Origin: Mucilaginibacter geliditolerans
Lineage (GTDB): Bacteria; Bacteroidota; Bacteroidia; Sphingobacteriales; Sphingobacteriaceae
Length of the DNA: 64,000 nucleotides
NCBI RefSeq assembly: GCF_014200495.1
Contig: NZ_JACHBY010000001.1
Coordinates: 744,001 to 808,000 of the forward strand
Direction of reading: 5' to 3'
Numbering within the stretch: the first letter of the stretch is position 1; every line of letters begins with the position of its first letter. Below the pieces are notes generated by a model. It worked only from the letters and a program-made list of their open reading frames with translations, was not told the origin of the DNA and ran no database searches. Of the stretch, positions 35,771 through 43,797 are shown piece after piece. The translations under genes were made by a program, and so were the position numbers.

Positions 35771-38700
35771 TTAAAATTTGAGATTTAAACCAAATGCCAG
35801 AATACGCTGTATAGGAAAAGAGGTATATGTACCGGGTAGTTCCGGATCCCCCACTTTATAGTCGGTGAACGTCAGCAAATTTTGGCCATTCATAAACACG
35901 CTTCCCCCTTTTACATGTATCTTTTTAAGAAAGGCATCAGGTAGTTGGTAAGCCAATGAAACAGTTTTTACACGCAGGTACGTATCGTCGGTGTAAACTC
36001 CGCTTGAGCTCTGAAAGTCCAGCCCAGTAATAAAAGCCTTGGAGCTGTAACCGCTTGCTAATCGCTGCAACTGGGCAACATCGCCGGGTGCTTTCCAATA
36101 ATTATTTAGCACTGCCGTAGGTTGATTATATTCAAATCCCATTGGATAATTGGAATATGCTTGCGCTAAGTAACTCGGCGCGTTCTGGCTGGAAAATTGA
36201 CAAAAAATATAAAGACTAAAATGTTTATAGGTGAAATTATTTCCGAAGCCCCCCATGTATCTTACCTCCTGATTGGCAATTGGTACTTCATCGCCACCAA
36301 CTGCGATCGTGCCGCCAGTAGGATTAGAGGTGACTGTTTTCCCGTCAGCCTTGTAAAACTCAAACAATCCGGTAGTAGGATTTACATCCTTGTATTTATA
36401 ACCGTAGATGATAGAGGTTGGCTGCCCTATAACGTACTGCTGGCTATAAGAAGAATTTGCCAGGTTTGGAAACGAAATCAATTTATTCCGGTTAAAAGAC
36501 AAATTGAAGTTGGTTTTCCAGGAAAAATCTTTGGTTTTAATGTTAGTTGAGATGATGGAAAATTCAAAGCCCTGGTTCTGAACCGTAGCATCTAAATTAC
36601 CAAGTACCGATGAAAAGCCTGTTTGTATGGGCAAAGGATAATTTACTAACTGGTTACTTTCGCGGTCTCTGTAAAAAGTAGCATTCAATAAAAGGCGATT
36701 ATTAAAAAGGCCAAGGTCTAACGCTATGTTCAAAGATTTTTTTACCCCCCAGCTATAATCAGGATTGTAAGCGTTATAGGGAGTAGTTGGTGTGCTACCC
36801 TGGAAACTAGGGTAATATTGAATAGTTTGGTATAAAGTATTGTATTGGTATGCCTGGCCAGCGTTGTTCCCGGTAGTTCCATAGCTACCTGATAGTTTAC
36901 CATAACTCAATATAGACGGAGCGTTTTTAAAAATTTTCTCCTCCGTAAATATCCAGCCGGCAGCACCAGAGCCAAAATTACCAAATTGTCTCCCGGGGCC
37001 AAAATAGCTGGAGCCGTCCCGCCTGCCTGTCAACTCAAAGATGAACTCACTGTTATAAATGTAATTTATACGGGCGAAACCTGCACTATATTTATAAATG
37101 CTGGATGCATCAAAAGCGGTTACTGTTGTAGCACCGTCAATCGACCCGAGAAAGTTAATATTTGGATACCCTGTTCCCGTTAGCTGGGTTGAATAGGATG
37201 GTTGCTTTTTATAGGTTGAACCTACCAACGCGCTGAAAACCCCTTTGCCAAAAGTTTTGTTGTATTTAATTTGTGGCTCTATGTTGATCGTTTCAGCGGT
37301 GCCGTTGGTAAAGGTTGCAGAAGAGATATAATTATAATTTGCCGGATTTTGTGCCGAAGTTGGATTAATATTATGCTCGTTTGTACTGTTACGGTTATAA
37401 CCCAAATCAGCACCTATGCTTAACCCATCCCATATTTTATAGGAAATATGAAATGAGTAATTAAAATTATAATTCTGCAAAGTGGTAGGCTGCTGCAATC
37501 CACTATAAAATTGATCGCTGGTTAGATCCACTCCCTTATAATTCCAAATTAAACCACCGGACGGACTTAACAAATTGGGTAAATTCGGCGGCAAAACTAT
37601 ATCCTGCCCGCCCCCATAAGCTGCGGAGTTATTTTGGTCATAACCAAAATCAGTGGTCATATCTATAGCAAGGCGCTTATCAGTGGAGATATGGTGAAGG
37701 TTACTGTGAAATGTAAATCGCTGGTCAGCAAAATCACCTGGATAATTATAGGTTGATTTGTTATAACCGGCTGACATCACAAAAGTATTATTAGCCGTGC
37801 CGCCAGACAGGCTACCATGCACATCGGTATTACTGGTGGTTTTACCATAAATAACCTTTTCCCAGTTAGTGTATTTGCTCTGATCAAAAATTGTAACGTC
37901 AGGTGCATAAGGCTGGGGATAAGCATTCGGATTGCTTGTTGGTTTTACCCCATCTGCTGCAAAGGCATCGTTTCTAAATTGCAGGTATTGCTGTGTATTC
38001 ATCATTTGAACAGGATCGGCAGCCGAATTGAAGCCTGTGTTTACATTCAAATCAAACGCCGTAGGGCCGGCTTTCCCTTTTTTAGTGGTAATAATGATAA
38101 CACCATTAGCCCCTTCACTACCGTAAATAGAAGTTGCGTCAGCATCTTTTAGTATGCTGATGCTTTCAATGTCAGCTGGATTAATGTTGTTAAAAGGGCT
38201 GAAACCTCCCCCAGGTTGGTTACTACTCCCCCCTGTGAAATTACTTGTATTCACCAGTGTGGATAATTGATTGATATTACTATTTTTTGCCGCGAACGGA
38301 ACACCATCTATTATAAATAAGGGTTGATCGTAGGGTTTTAGATTGGTTGTATTAGTAAGCGAATTGCTCAACAAAGTATTTTGGCCCCTGATCTGAACTA
38401 ATACCTGCGACCCGGGTATGCCGCCGGTGGAGGTGATAGCCAAGCCCGGAGCCTGGCCTTGCAATGCAAGTAAAGGGTTGGTTACCGGTTGCTTTTCGAT
38501 ATCTTCGGCAGTAACGGTGGATACAGATCCAACACTAAAACGCCTGGATTCGCTGCCATAAGCAATGACTTGGATTTGATTAAGTGCCGAAGTTGAATTA
38601 CGCATTACTAAATTTAGCGTCAAATCCTTGCCATCCACTTTCACAATCTTTTCCAGTTTGCTATAACCTATATAAGTCACAAGCAATGTGTAACGCCCTT

Positions 38701-39253
38701 GCGGCACCTTACTAAAATTAAAGTCTCCCTTGCTATTAGTGGCCGTGCCATAAGCATATCCTTTTATACTAAGGCTTACGTTTGCGCCTATCACAGGTTG
38801 CCCCAGGCTATCAACTACTCTTCCGTTTACATCTGCGGGAAGGGCAAGGAGTGTGGCTACTTTGTCTTTGACATTATCGAGAAAGCTGGGGTCCTTTTCT
38901 TTTATTATAATCGTATTATCAACAATAGTAAATGTCAAAGGTAGATCTTCCAGGCATTTATTTAAAGTTTCCTGTAAGCTGGCGTTAGTTACCTTGATAT
39001 TTACTGGGGCCAAATTATTTAACAGGCTTTTATCAAAAAAGATAATGTACCCGCTTTGCTTCCTGATATCTTTAAATACCGTTTCCATAGAAGCATTTTT
39101 TTCATTGATGGTGATTTTTTGCGCATAACCTGCCGCAGCTACATGAAGACAAACGACGGTGGTTAACAATATAATCAGTTTCATAACCAAAATGGTTTTG
39201 AGAAGTGCGCCCCGTTTAGACCGCACGGAGTTAAAGAGCGTATAAAAATTCAT
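35771..39253 (-). CDS. SusC/RagA-family TonB-dependent receptor with STN signalling domain
   Basis: 1160 residues from the ATG at 39253 (MNFYTLFNSVRSKRG), which gives the two-part opening usual for this group and a membrane span ending VAAAGYAQ; the farther upstream ATG at 39364 adds unlikely sequence. Domains: STN (about 35-105, ITINEKNASMETVFKDIRK), carboxypeptidase-regulatory-like (about 120-210), plug (from about 230, QVIAYGSESRRFSVGSV) and barrel ending ILAFGLNLKF. The STN domain passes the ligand-bound signal to the FecR-type anti-sigma factor encoded upstream. Confidence 0.93.
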   Translation of the reverse strand: MNFYTLFNSVRSKRGALLKTILVMKLIILLTTVVCLHVAAAGYAQKITINEKNASMETVFKDIRKQSGYIIFFDKSLLNNLAPVNIKVTNASLQETLNKCLEDLPLTFTIVDNTIIIKEKDPSFLDNVKDKVATLLALPADVNGRVVDSLGQPVIGANVSLSIKGYAYGTATNSKGDFNFSKVPQGRYTLLVTYIGYSKLEKIVKVDGKDLTLNLVMRNSTSALNQIQVIAYGSESRRFSVGSVSTVTAEDIEKQPVTNPLLALQGQAPGLAITSTGGIPGSQVLVQIRGQNTLLSNSLTNTTNLKPYDQPLFIIDGVPFAAKNSNINQLSTLVNTSNFTGGSSNQPGGGFSPFNNINPADIESISILKDADATSIYGSEGANGVIIITTKKGKAGPTAFDLNVNTGFNSAADPVQMMNTQQYLQFRNDAFAADGVKPTSNPNAYPQPYAPDVTIFDQSKYTNWEKVIYGKTTSNTDVHGSLSGGTANNTFVMSAGYNKSTYNYPGDFADQRFTFHSNLHHISTDKRLAIDMTTDFGYDQNNSAAYGGGQDIVLPPNLPNLLSPSGGLIWNYKGVDLTSDQFYSGLQQPTTLQNYNFNYSFHISYKIWDGLSIGADLGYNRNSTNEHNINPTSAQNPANYNYISSATFTNGTAETINIEPQIKYNKTFGKGVFSALVGSTYKKQPSYSTQLTGTGYPNINFLGSIDGATTVTAFDASSIYKYSAGFARINYIYNSEFIFELTGRRDGSSYFGPGRQFGNFGSGAAGWIFTEEKIFKNAPSILSYGKLSGSYGTTGNNAGQAYQYNTLYQTIQYYPSFQGSTPTTPYNAYNPDYSWGVKKSLNIALDLGLFNNRLLLNATFYRDRESNQLVNYPLPIQTGFSSVLGNLDATVQNQGFEFSIISTNIKTKDFSWKTNFNLSFNRNKLISFPNLANSSYSQQYVIGQPTSIIYGYKYKDVNPTTGLFEFYKADGKTVTSNPTGGTIAVGGDEVPIANQEVRYMGGFGNNFTYKHFSLYIFCQFSSQNAPSYLAQAYSNYPMGFEYNQPTAVLNNYWKAPGDVAQLQRLASGYSSKAFITGLDFQSSSGVYTDDTYLRVKTVSLAYQLPDAFLKKIHVKGGSVFMNGQNLLTFTDYKVGDPELPGTYTSFPIQRILAFGLNLKF

Positions 39254-39457
39254 ACATTTGTTTGTTAGGGTTAAATACTTGATGATCTCGCAAGATTTTA
39301 TTCTTCCCGGATTCCGGTTAGAAAAGGGTTGACCCTGATATTGAACCGGCAGTGTTTCCAGCACTTCCGGTTTTTTTATGGCTCCCTGGTTTTTTAAGTC
39401 CTTATTTTTTCATACGCCTCCGTTTTTTTAGGGTTAATCAATAATTACACTTCTCAA

Positions 39458-40579
39458 TTAAGGTTTTATGATGATTTTATGGTTTTCTACCGTACAATGG
39501 ATTTTATTTCCTTCCAATACCTTTAACAAGCTTGATAAATTTGATTTTCTTGAAATACCACCCTCAAATCGGCGGTTAGGTATTTCCCCTTCATATACTA
39601 CATCCACATCATACCAGCGCGACACCTGCCGCATAATGGTTTGGATGTCTTCATCATCAAATAATGTCTGACCATTTTTCCACGCCGCCGCTTCCTCTAC
39701 ATCAGCATCCTTTACCTGAATATCGTCTTGCTGTAATTTAGTGATGGTCGCCTGGCCTGGTTTTAATATCGCTTTGTGGCTTCCTTTTGTCACCCGGGCG
39801 CTACCGTTGATTAAAGTGGTTTTAATTACCGGCTCATCATCGTAGGCATTGATATTAAATTCAGTTCCAATATCTTCCACGGTTTGACCACCTACTACTA
39901 CACGGAACGGCTGAGCCGCATTGTGAACGACCTCAAAATAGGCTTCGCCCGTAATGGAAACGCGCCTTTCTTTACCATTAAAAGTAACCGGATAAGTAAT
40001 GGAAGAAGATGAGTTTAACCATACTTTAGTACCGTCTGCCAATACCAGCGGAAATTGTTCCTTTCGTTTAGTAGTAAGGGTATTGTAGGCAACTTCAGCA
40101 ACCAGGGGTTGTGCCGCGTCCTTTTGCGTATAAGCTATCTCACCGCCGGAAGTCATGTTGATTGTTGTATTTCCCTGCTGGGCCAGCTTGCCGCTTAATG
40201 ATTTTGTCAACACTATTTTTTGGCCGTTAGCAAGGGTAAGCGTAGCTTGGTTTGTGCCTGGCTGTATTTCATGTGGCTGGTTTTGGGCAATTTGCTGAGG
40301 CAACGGCTGCCGTATTAGAAAGTAGCCCCCTGCTGATAAAATAACTAATATGGCAGCGGCAGCGGCTATACGTGGCCATAATGACCTTTCTTTACCCAAT
40401 TTTAACGGAAGCTGTCCTTTTAAAAATTCAACACTTTCATCCAATTGTTCCGGACTAAGTTGATCTGTACTGTTTTTAGCATGTTGTAAATACCAGGTTT
40501 CCAATAATGCTTTTTCATCCGCACTGATGGTTCTGTTCTCGTATTTCTTTAACAGTTCTATTGCTTTTTCTTCATTCAT
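39458..40579 (-). CDS. FecR-family anti-sigma factor
   Basis: 373 residues from the ATG at 40579 (MNEEKAIELLKKYENRT); the TTG two codons earlier is less likely. A cytoplasmic anti-sigma part (1-68), one membrane span (about 70-88, IAAAAAILVILSAGGYFLI), a periplasmic FecR domain (about 160-270, VWLNSSSSITYPVTF and RRVSITGEAYFEV) and a C-terminal DUF4974 region (MRQVSRWYDVDVVYEG). It holds the ECF sigma factor inactive until the SusC receptor signals through its STN domain. It lies between sigma factor and receptor, the classic order. Confidence 0.95.
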   Translation of the reverse strand: MNEEKAIELLKKYENRTISADEKALLETWYLQHAKNSTDQLSPEQLDESVEFLKGQLPLKLGKERSLWPRIAAAAAILVILSAGGYFLIRQPLPQQIAQNQPHEIQPGTNQATLTLANGQKIVLTKSLSGKLAQQGNTTINMTSGGEIAYTQKDAAQPLVAEVAYNTLTTKRKEQFPLVLADGTKVWLNSSSSITYPVTFNGKERRVSITGEAYFEVVHNAAQPFRVVVGGQTVEDIGTEFNINAYDDEPVIKTTLINGSARVTKGSHKAILKPGQATITKLQQDDIQVKDADVEEAAAWKNGQTLFDDEDIQTIMRQVSRWYDVDVVYEGEIPNRRFEGGISRKSNLSSLLKVLEGNKIHCTVENHKIIIKP

Positions 40580-40700
40580 AACCAATAAGGAAAACTTGTC
40601 CCCTTATGCAATGACAGTTAAGTAAGCCTATCGTCATAGACGATCATAAAAAAAAGTTAAAAAAATGTAAAGAAGATATAAAATCAGCGTTAAATAGGCC

Positions 40701-41276
40701 CTATAGGAAAGGCAAAATGCTCATAATTGAAGTTATTTTTAACCTTAAATTCTTAACAGCGTTATAAACCTGCTGCTTTGCGGTCTTATCCGTAATTTCA
40801 AGTTTTAGAGCGATCTCTTTATAGGATAGTTCCTCTCTTTTGCTTAGCAAATAAACCTCCCGCATTTTAGGAGGCAAGGCAGCTATTTCCTGTTCAATGA
40901 TAATAGCGAGTTCTTTAACCCTAATCAATTCATCCGTAACCGCATGTCCAACCTCCATAAAGTTAACGATGGAATCGGCATATTTAGCAACGATCTTTTG
41001 ATGCGACATACGATTGAAAACACGGTTACGTATGGCCGTATAGAGATATGATGAAAGCGAAGTATTTAATGCTATACTTTCCCTGTTTTGCCAAAGCGTG
41101 AGCAAAACATCCTGAACCACATCGTTGGCTTCGTCCTGATCTCCTAATAAACGGTAAGCGTGGGCGACTAGTAATTTTGAATAACGTAAAAAAACTTCGG
41201 TATAGGCTACCTGATCGTCTTCCTTAATCAAAGACGCTAATTCATTATCCGTGAATTTACCGTATGCAGTCATCAA
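40701..41276 (-). CDS. ECF sigma factor (sigma-70 family, Bacteroidota type)
   Basis: 191 residues. Region 2 (about 25-95, RYSKLLVAHAYRLLGDQDEANDVVQDVLLTLW abbreviated to its ends RYSKLL and VVQDVLLTLW) and region 4 (about 130-185, LPPKMREVYLLSKREELSYKEIA then LEITDKTAKQQVYNA as helix-turn-helix) are intact. There is no extension. It should direct transcription of the FecR/SusCD/TlpA/M16 genes. The start may be either of two adjacent Met codons (41276 or 41273). No TAnnTTTG box is seen directly upstream. Confidence 0.95.
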   Translation of the reverse strand: MMTAYGKFTDNELASLIKEDDQVAYTEVFLRYSKLLVAHAYRLLGDQDEANDVVQDVLLTLWQNRESIALNTSLSSYLYTAIRNRVFNRMSHQKIVAKYADSIVNFMEVGHAVTDELIRVKELAIIIEQEIAALPPKMREVYLLSKREELSYKEIALKLEITDKTAKQQVYNAVKNLRLKITSIMSILPFL

Positions 41277-41673
41277 GAGTTTAAGACTGCAATTTACAGA
41301 AATTTAATTTGAAAATGAAAGTGTGATAATAAGCGTAAACTCTAAATCACTATCTTACTTTAAAACTACATCGAAATTGACGATCCATTCTCATTGTCCT
41401 TTTCTACTCATCCGGATTTTTATATCTTTATCTGAAGGTCAAACAAAGGTCCGGCCTCATCCTTCGCTGCTTCATTCTTAAATTTTAAAGATGCCTTGAA
41501 TTAAATTGAATGCGCCTTAATCTTTAACCCATATCAGCGGAAGCTTTAATTGTTCTACTAAATGGTTCGATTATGGGCAGCCTGGGGAACTTTAAAATCA
41601 ATAAAGAAGGAAATCTTTTGGAGCAATAAATTTTTGACGGGATAATCTATCTGTTGCTGTGTTTCGCGGTTTT
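41277..41673. other. intergenic region between the sigma gene and the dead HxlR gene
   Basis: AT-rich, no open frame with protein-like composition. It must hold the sigma-gene promoter, but no clear box is seen. Confidence 0.35.
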
Positions 41674-42043
41674 CTACTTGTCATTTATAAGTGTGTCCCT
41701 GTGCATCCTTCCCCAGGCACCAAGAGCCATTAAAACTTCCTTTAATGTATCGCCGTATTCGGTTATTTCGTATTCATAAATATCAGGGTTTTCGGAAATT
41801 AAACTACGCTTTACAAACTTGTTTAGCTCCAGGTCTTTTAACTCATTTGAGAGCACTCTTGGAGAAATCCCCTCTATTGTACGCTACAATTCGTTAAATC
41901 TTTTATTGCCCGATCTTAAAACGATAATGATTTGCAGTTTCCATTTTTACACCAAAGACAAACAAGGCGTCTCTTACAGGTTTAAGGTGCTTAATACATT
42001 CTATCTCAGAGAATTCAACTTTAACATTTGGCGCTTTTCCCAT
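41674..42043 (-). pseudogene. HxlR-family transcription regulator, broken by a frameshift and a stop
   Basis: It starts at the ATG at 42043 with MGKAPNVKVEFSEIECIK and LKPVRDALFVFGVK. In an A-run one extra base shifts the frame; correcting it gives KWKLQIIIVLRSGNKRFNEL, then a TAG where a residue should be, then RTIEGISPRVLSNELKDLE, LNKFVKRSLISENPDIYEYEITEYGD (winged helix, positions 41700-41800) and ALGAWGRMHRDTLINDK to the stop at 41674. This is a full HxlR MarR-like fold with two lesions. HxlR proteins usually control a divergent or adjacent oxidoreductase; none remains here. Confidence 0.85.
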
Positions 42044-42493
42044 AATAGCGATTAAGTGATAAAAAGGTTAGCAAATAGATTTTTTTATATAAATAGCTTT
42101 GTAACAGTAACGCTACAAAATTGAATTTAGTTGCCTCAAAGAATGACGGAAGAAAACTTTATTAAGTTGATTAAGGATGTATAAGGAACGATATAGCATG
42201 TCAAAAGGCCTTGTACCAGCATTATTACGCCTCTTCAATGGCTAATAAATAACAATCCAATGCAAAGAAACACAATTTAATGACAAATACTAATTTATTT
42301 AGCATTTATTGCGCGGAACTATAATTTGGAGAATAAAAGTGTGCCTTTTTATCAGACCAAAAAGTATAAATTAGATCATTGACGTGGCACCGGTCGTGAA
42401 ATTTCACCACCTGAAGAGGTATCTGAACTTTTTTAAGGTCTTTTCAGGACTTATCAGGCACTTAACGCGTGGCAATACCAATGCCCCATATCT
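42044..42493. other. gene-free stretch between the dead HxlR gene and the integrase fragment
   Basis: I see no frame, repeat or structured RNA I can support. Its flanks are both broken genes, so it is probably deletion-scarred mobile DNA. Confidence 0.4.
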
Positions 42494-43357
42494 CTATTTA
42501 CAGTGCAAAGGGTCGAAACTCGGCCGGTAGCCGATATAACCGAAGGACACGAGTTCGCCCAGGCATTTATGGTAAGTGGAAACCGATTTGATGCGCGAAA
42601 AGCGCATCAGCTTTTTACGGAAAATATCCCTTACTTGAGATAACCGGTCGGTGGAAAACTGCTTATTGCCCCATACCTGCAATTCATCGGTTGTAAGATA
42701 CACCCTGTCAACTGTTTTTCTTTTTTGCTTGTAATTCAGAAAAGGGTCGGCAATCAGCCAGCCGTTGGCAATACAAATACGGACAATCTTGCCGAAATTT
42801 TTCATGTTCTTGACTGCGGAATTGTTTTTGCATTTGCATTTGGAACGGAGATAGAAATCATAATCGGTAACAAACGCATGATTGATGCACTTGACATCGA
42901 TATCTTCCAGCTTATATTTCCATTTCAGAAAGTTTTGGGTGTGCTTAAATGATGTACGGAAACAGGTCAGGGTTCCCTGGCTGTATTCTTTCCCGATAAG
43001 CGCTTCCATCCTGGCGTTGTGTTCGCGAAACAAATCCATGAGCGAATTGATCTTGCTTTCTTTGCCCAGGGACCTGTCCCGCAATTCTTCCACGGTGTAA
43101 GGCTCGTCCAGCATCGTCAATTTGCGGTGCACCTCGATTTGCAGGTCATCAAGATAGGCATTTAAGGATTTGGCGTCCTGTTTGGTGCCATTGGCCCGCC
43201 CGGCGTGCATATTCCAGCGGTCAGGCTCACATTCACGTGCGGTTGCCAGTTCAGTACGCCTGCTGTCGACGTTGAACCGCATGTAGATCGGCATAGGGCC
43301 GTCTTGATAGTTTTTTGGCTTCTTTAAATAAAAGAGCAGACTAAAGTTGTTTTTCAT
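42494..43357 (-). CDS. truncated tyrosine recombinase fused to an unrelated helix-turn-helix tail
   Basis: 287 residues from the ATG at 43357 (MKNNFSLLFYLKKPKNYQDG), which is the usual opening of Bacteroidota integrases; an upstream extension is not family-like. Residues 1-120 are the arm-type and SAM-like N-terminal region (RFNVDSRRTELATARECEPDRW at 27-48), 120-245 the core-binding part (SYFxx...VKNMKNFGKIVRICIANGWL, YLTTDELQVWGNKQF, LSQVRDIF). The catalytic domain should follow RDIF but is replaced by about 40 residues (RKKLMRFSRIKSVSTYHKCL and FGYIGYRPSFDP) like the C-terminus of small DNA-binding proteins of Bacteroidota mobile elements. The R-H-R-Y residues are absent, so it cannot recombine DNA. 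It lies 250 bp from the 3' end of tRNA-Ser, a likely integration site. Confidence 0.75.
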   Translation of the reverse strand: MKNNFSLLFYLKKPKNYQDGPMPIYMRFNVDSRRTELATARECEPDRWNMHAGRANGTKQDAKSLNAYLDDLQIEVHRKLTMLDEPYTVEELRDRSLGKESKINSLMDLFREHNARMEALIGKEYSQGTLTCFRTSFKHTQNFLKWKYKLEDIDVKCINHAFVTDYDFYLRSKCKCKNNSAVKNMKNFGKIVRICIANGWLIADPFLNYKQKRKTVDRVYLTTDELQVWGNKQFSTDRLSQVRDIFRKKLMRFSRIKSVSTYHKCLGELVSFGYIGYRPSFDPLHCK

Positions 43358-43554
43358 GTCTTTTTTAACATTAAAAGGTGAAACAAAATTAGCTTTGCAG
43401 ACCGCCAAAGTCAAGATGTTAGATTTACGAACAGGCTGTATATCAATCAGATACAAGCTTTCTGGTGAGTTATGGTCAAACTTTGGGCTGACTCACCATA
43501 TACTCACCAGAATAGTGCGAAAAAGTGAATAAAACCGGGATTGCCCAAAAACAT

Positions 43555-43587
43555 AAAAGCCTGCAAATGAATAATTTGCAGGCTTTT
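43555..43587 (-). terminator. terminator of tRNA-Ser
   Basis: A perfect 14-bp stem AAAAGCCTGCAAAT / ATTTGCAGGCTTTT around a short loop lies 22 bp after the tRNA end, with T-rich sequence on both sides. It could also end transcription from the other side. Confidence 0.75.
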
Positions 43588-43608
43588 GTTCTTTTTTGAT
43601 ATCGAATT

Positions 43609-43698
43609 TGGCGGTGAGGGAGGGATTCGAACCCTCGGTACAGTTTCCCGTACGTCAGTTTAGCAAACTGATCCTTTCGGCCTCTCAGGCACCTCACC
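43609..43698 (-). tRNA. tRNA-Ser (anticodon GCT), CCA encoded
   Basis: The acceptor stem GGTGAGG (43692-43698) pairs with CCTCACC (43613-43619), followed by G and the encoded CCA (43609-43611). The anticodon loop reads TTGCTAA within CAGTTTGCTAAACTG, giving GCT. A long variable arm (TACGGGAAACTGTA) and the T-loop GGGTTCGAATCCC are typical of class II serine tRNA. It stands next to the integrase fragment. Confidence 0.97.
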
Positions 43699-43797
43699 AT
43701 ATTTTTGGCCCCTTGGCCGGTATCGCGATAAAACCCCTTTTTTCGGGACTGCAAATATAGTAATTCAGCTAAGCCGTCAAAAAAAAATTTACCTTTC

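Noticed and set aside
41819..42055. Plus-strand frame of 78 codons
   Set aside because: Antisense to the HxlR pseudogene, which explains the conserved pattern.
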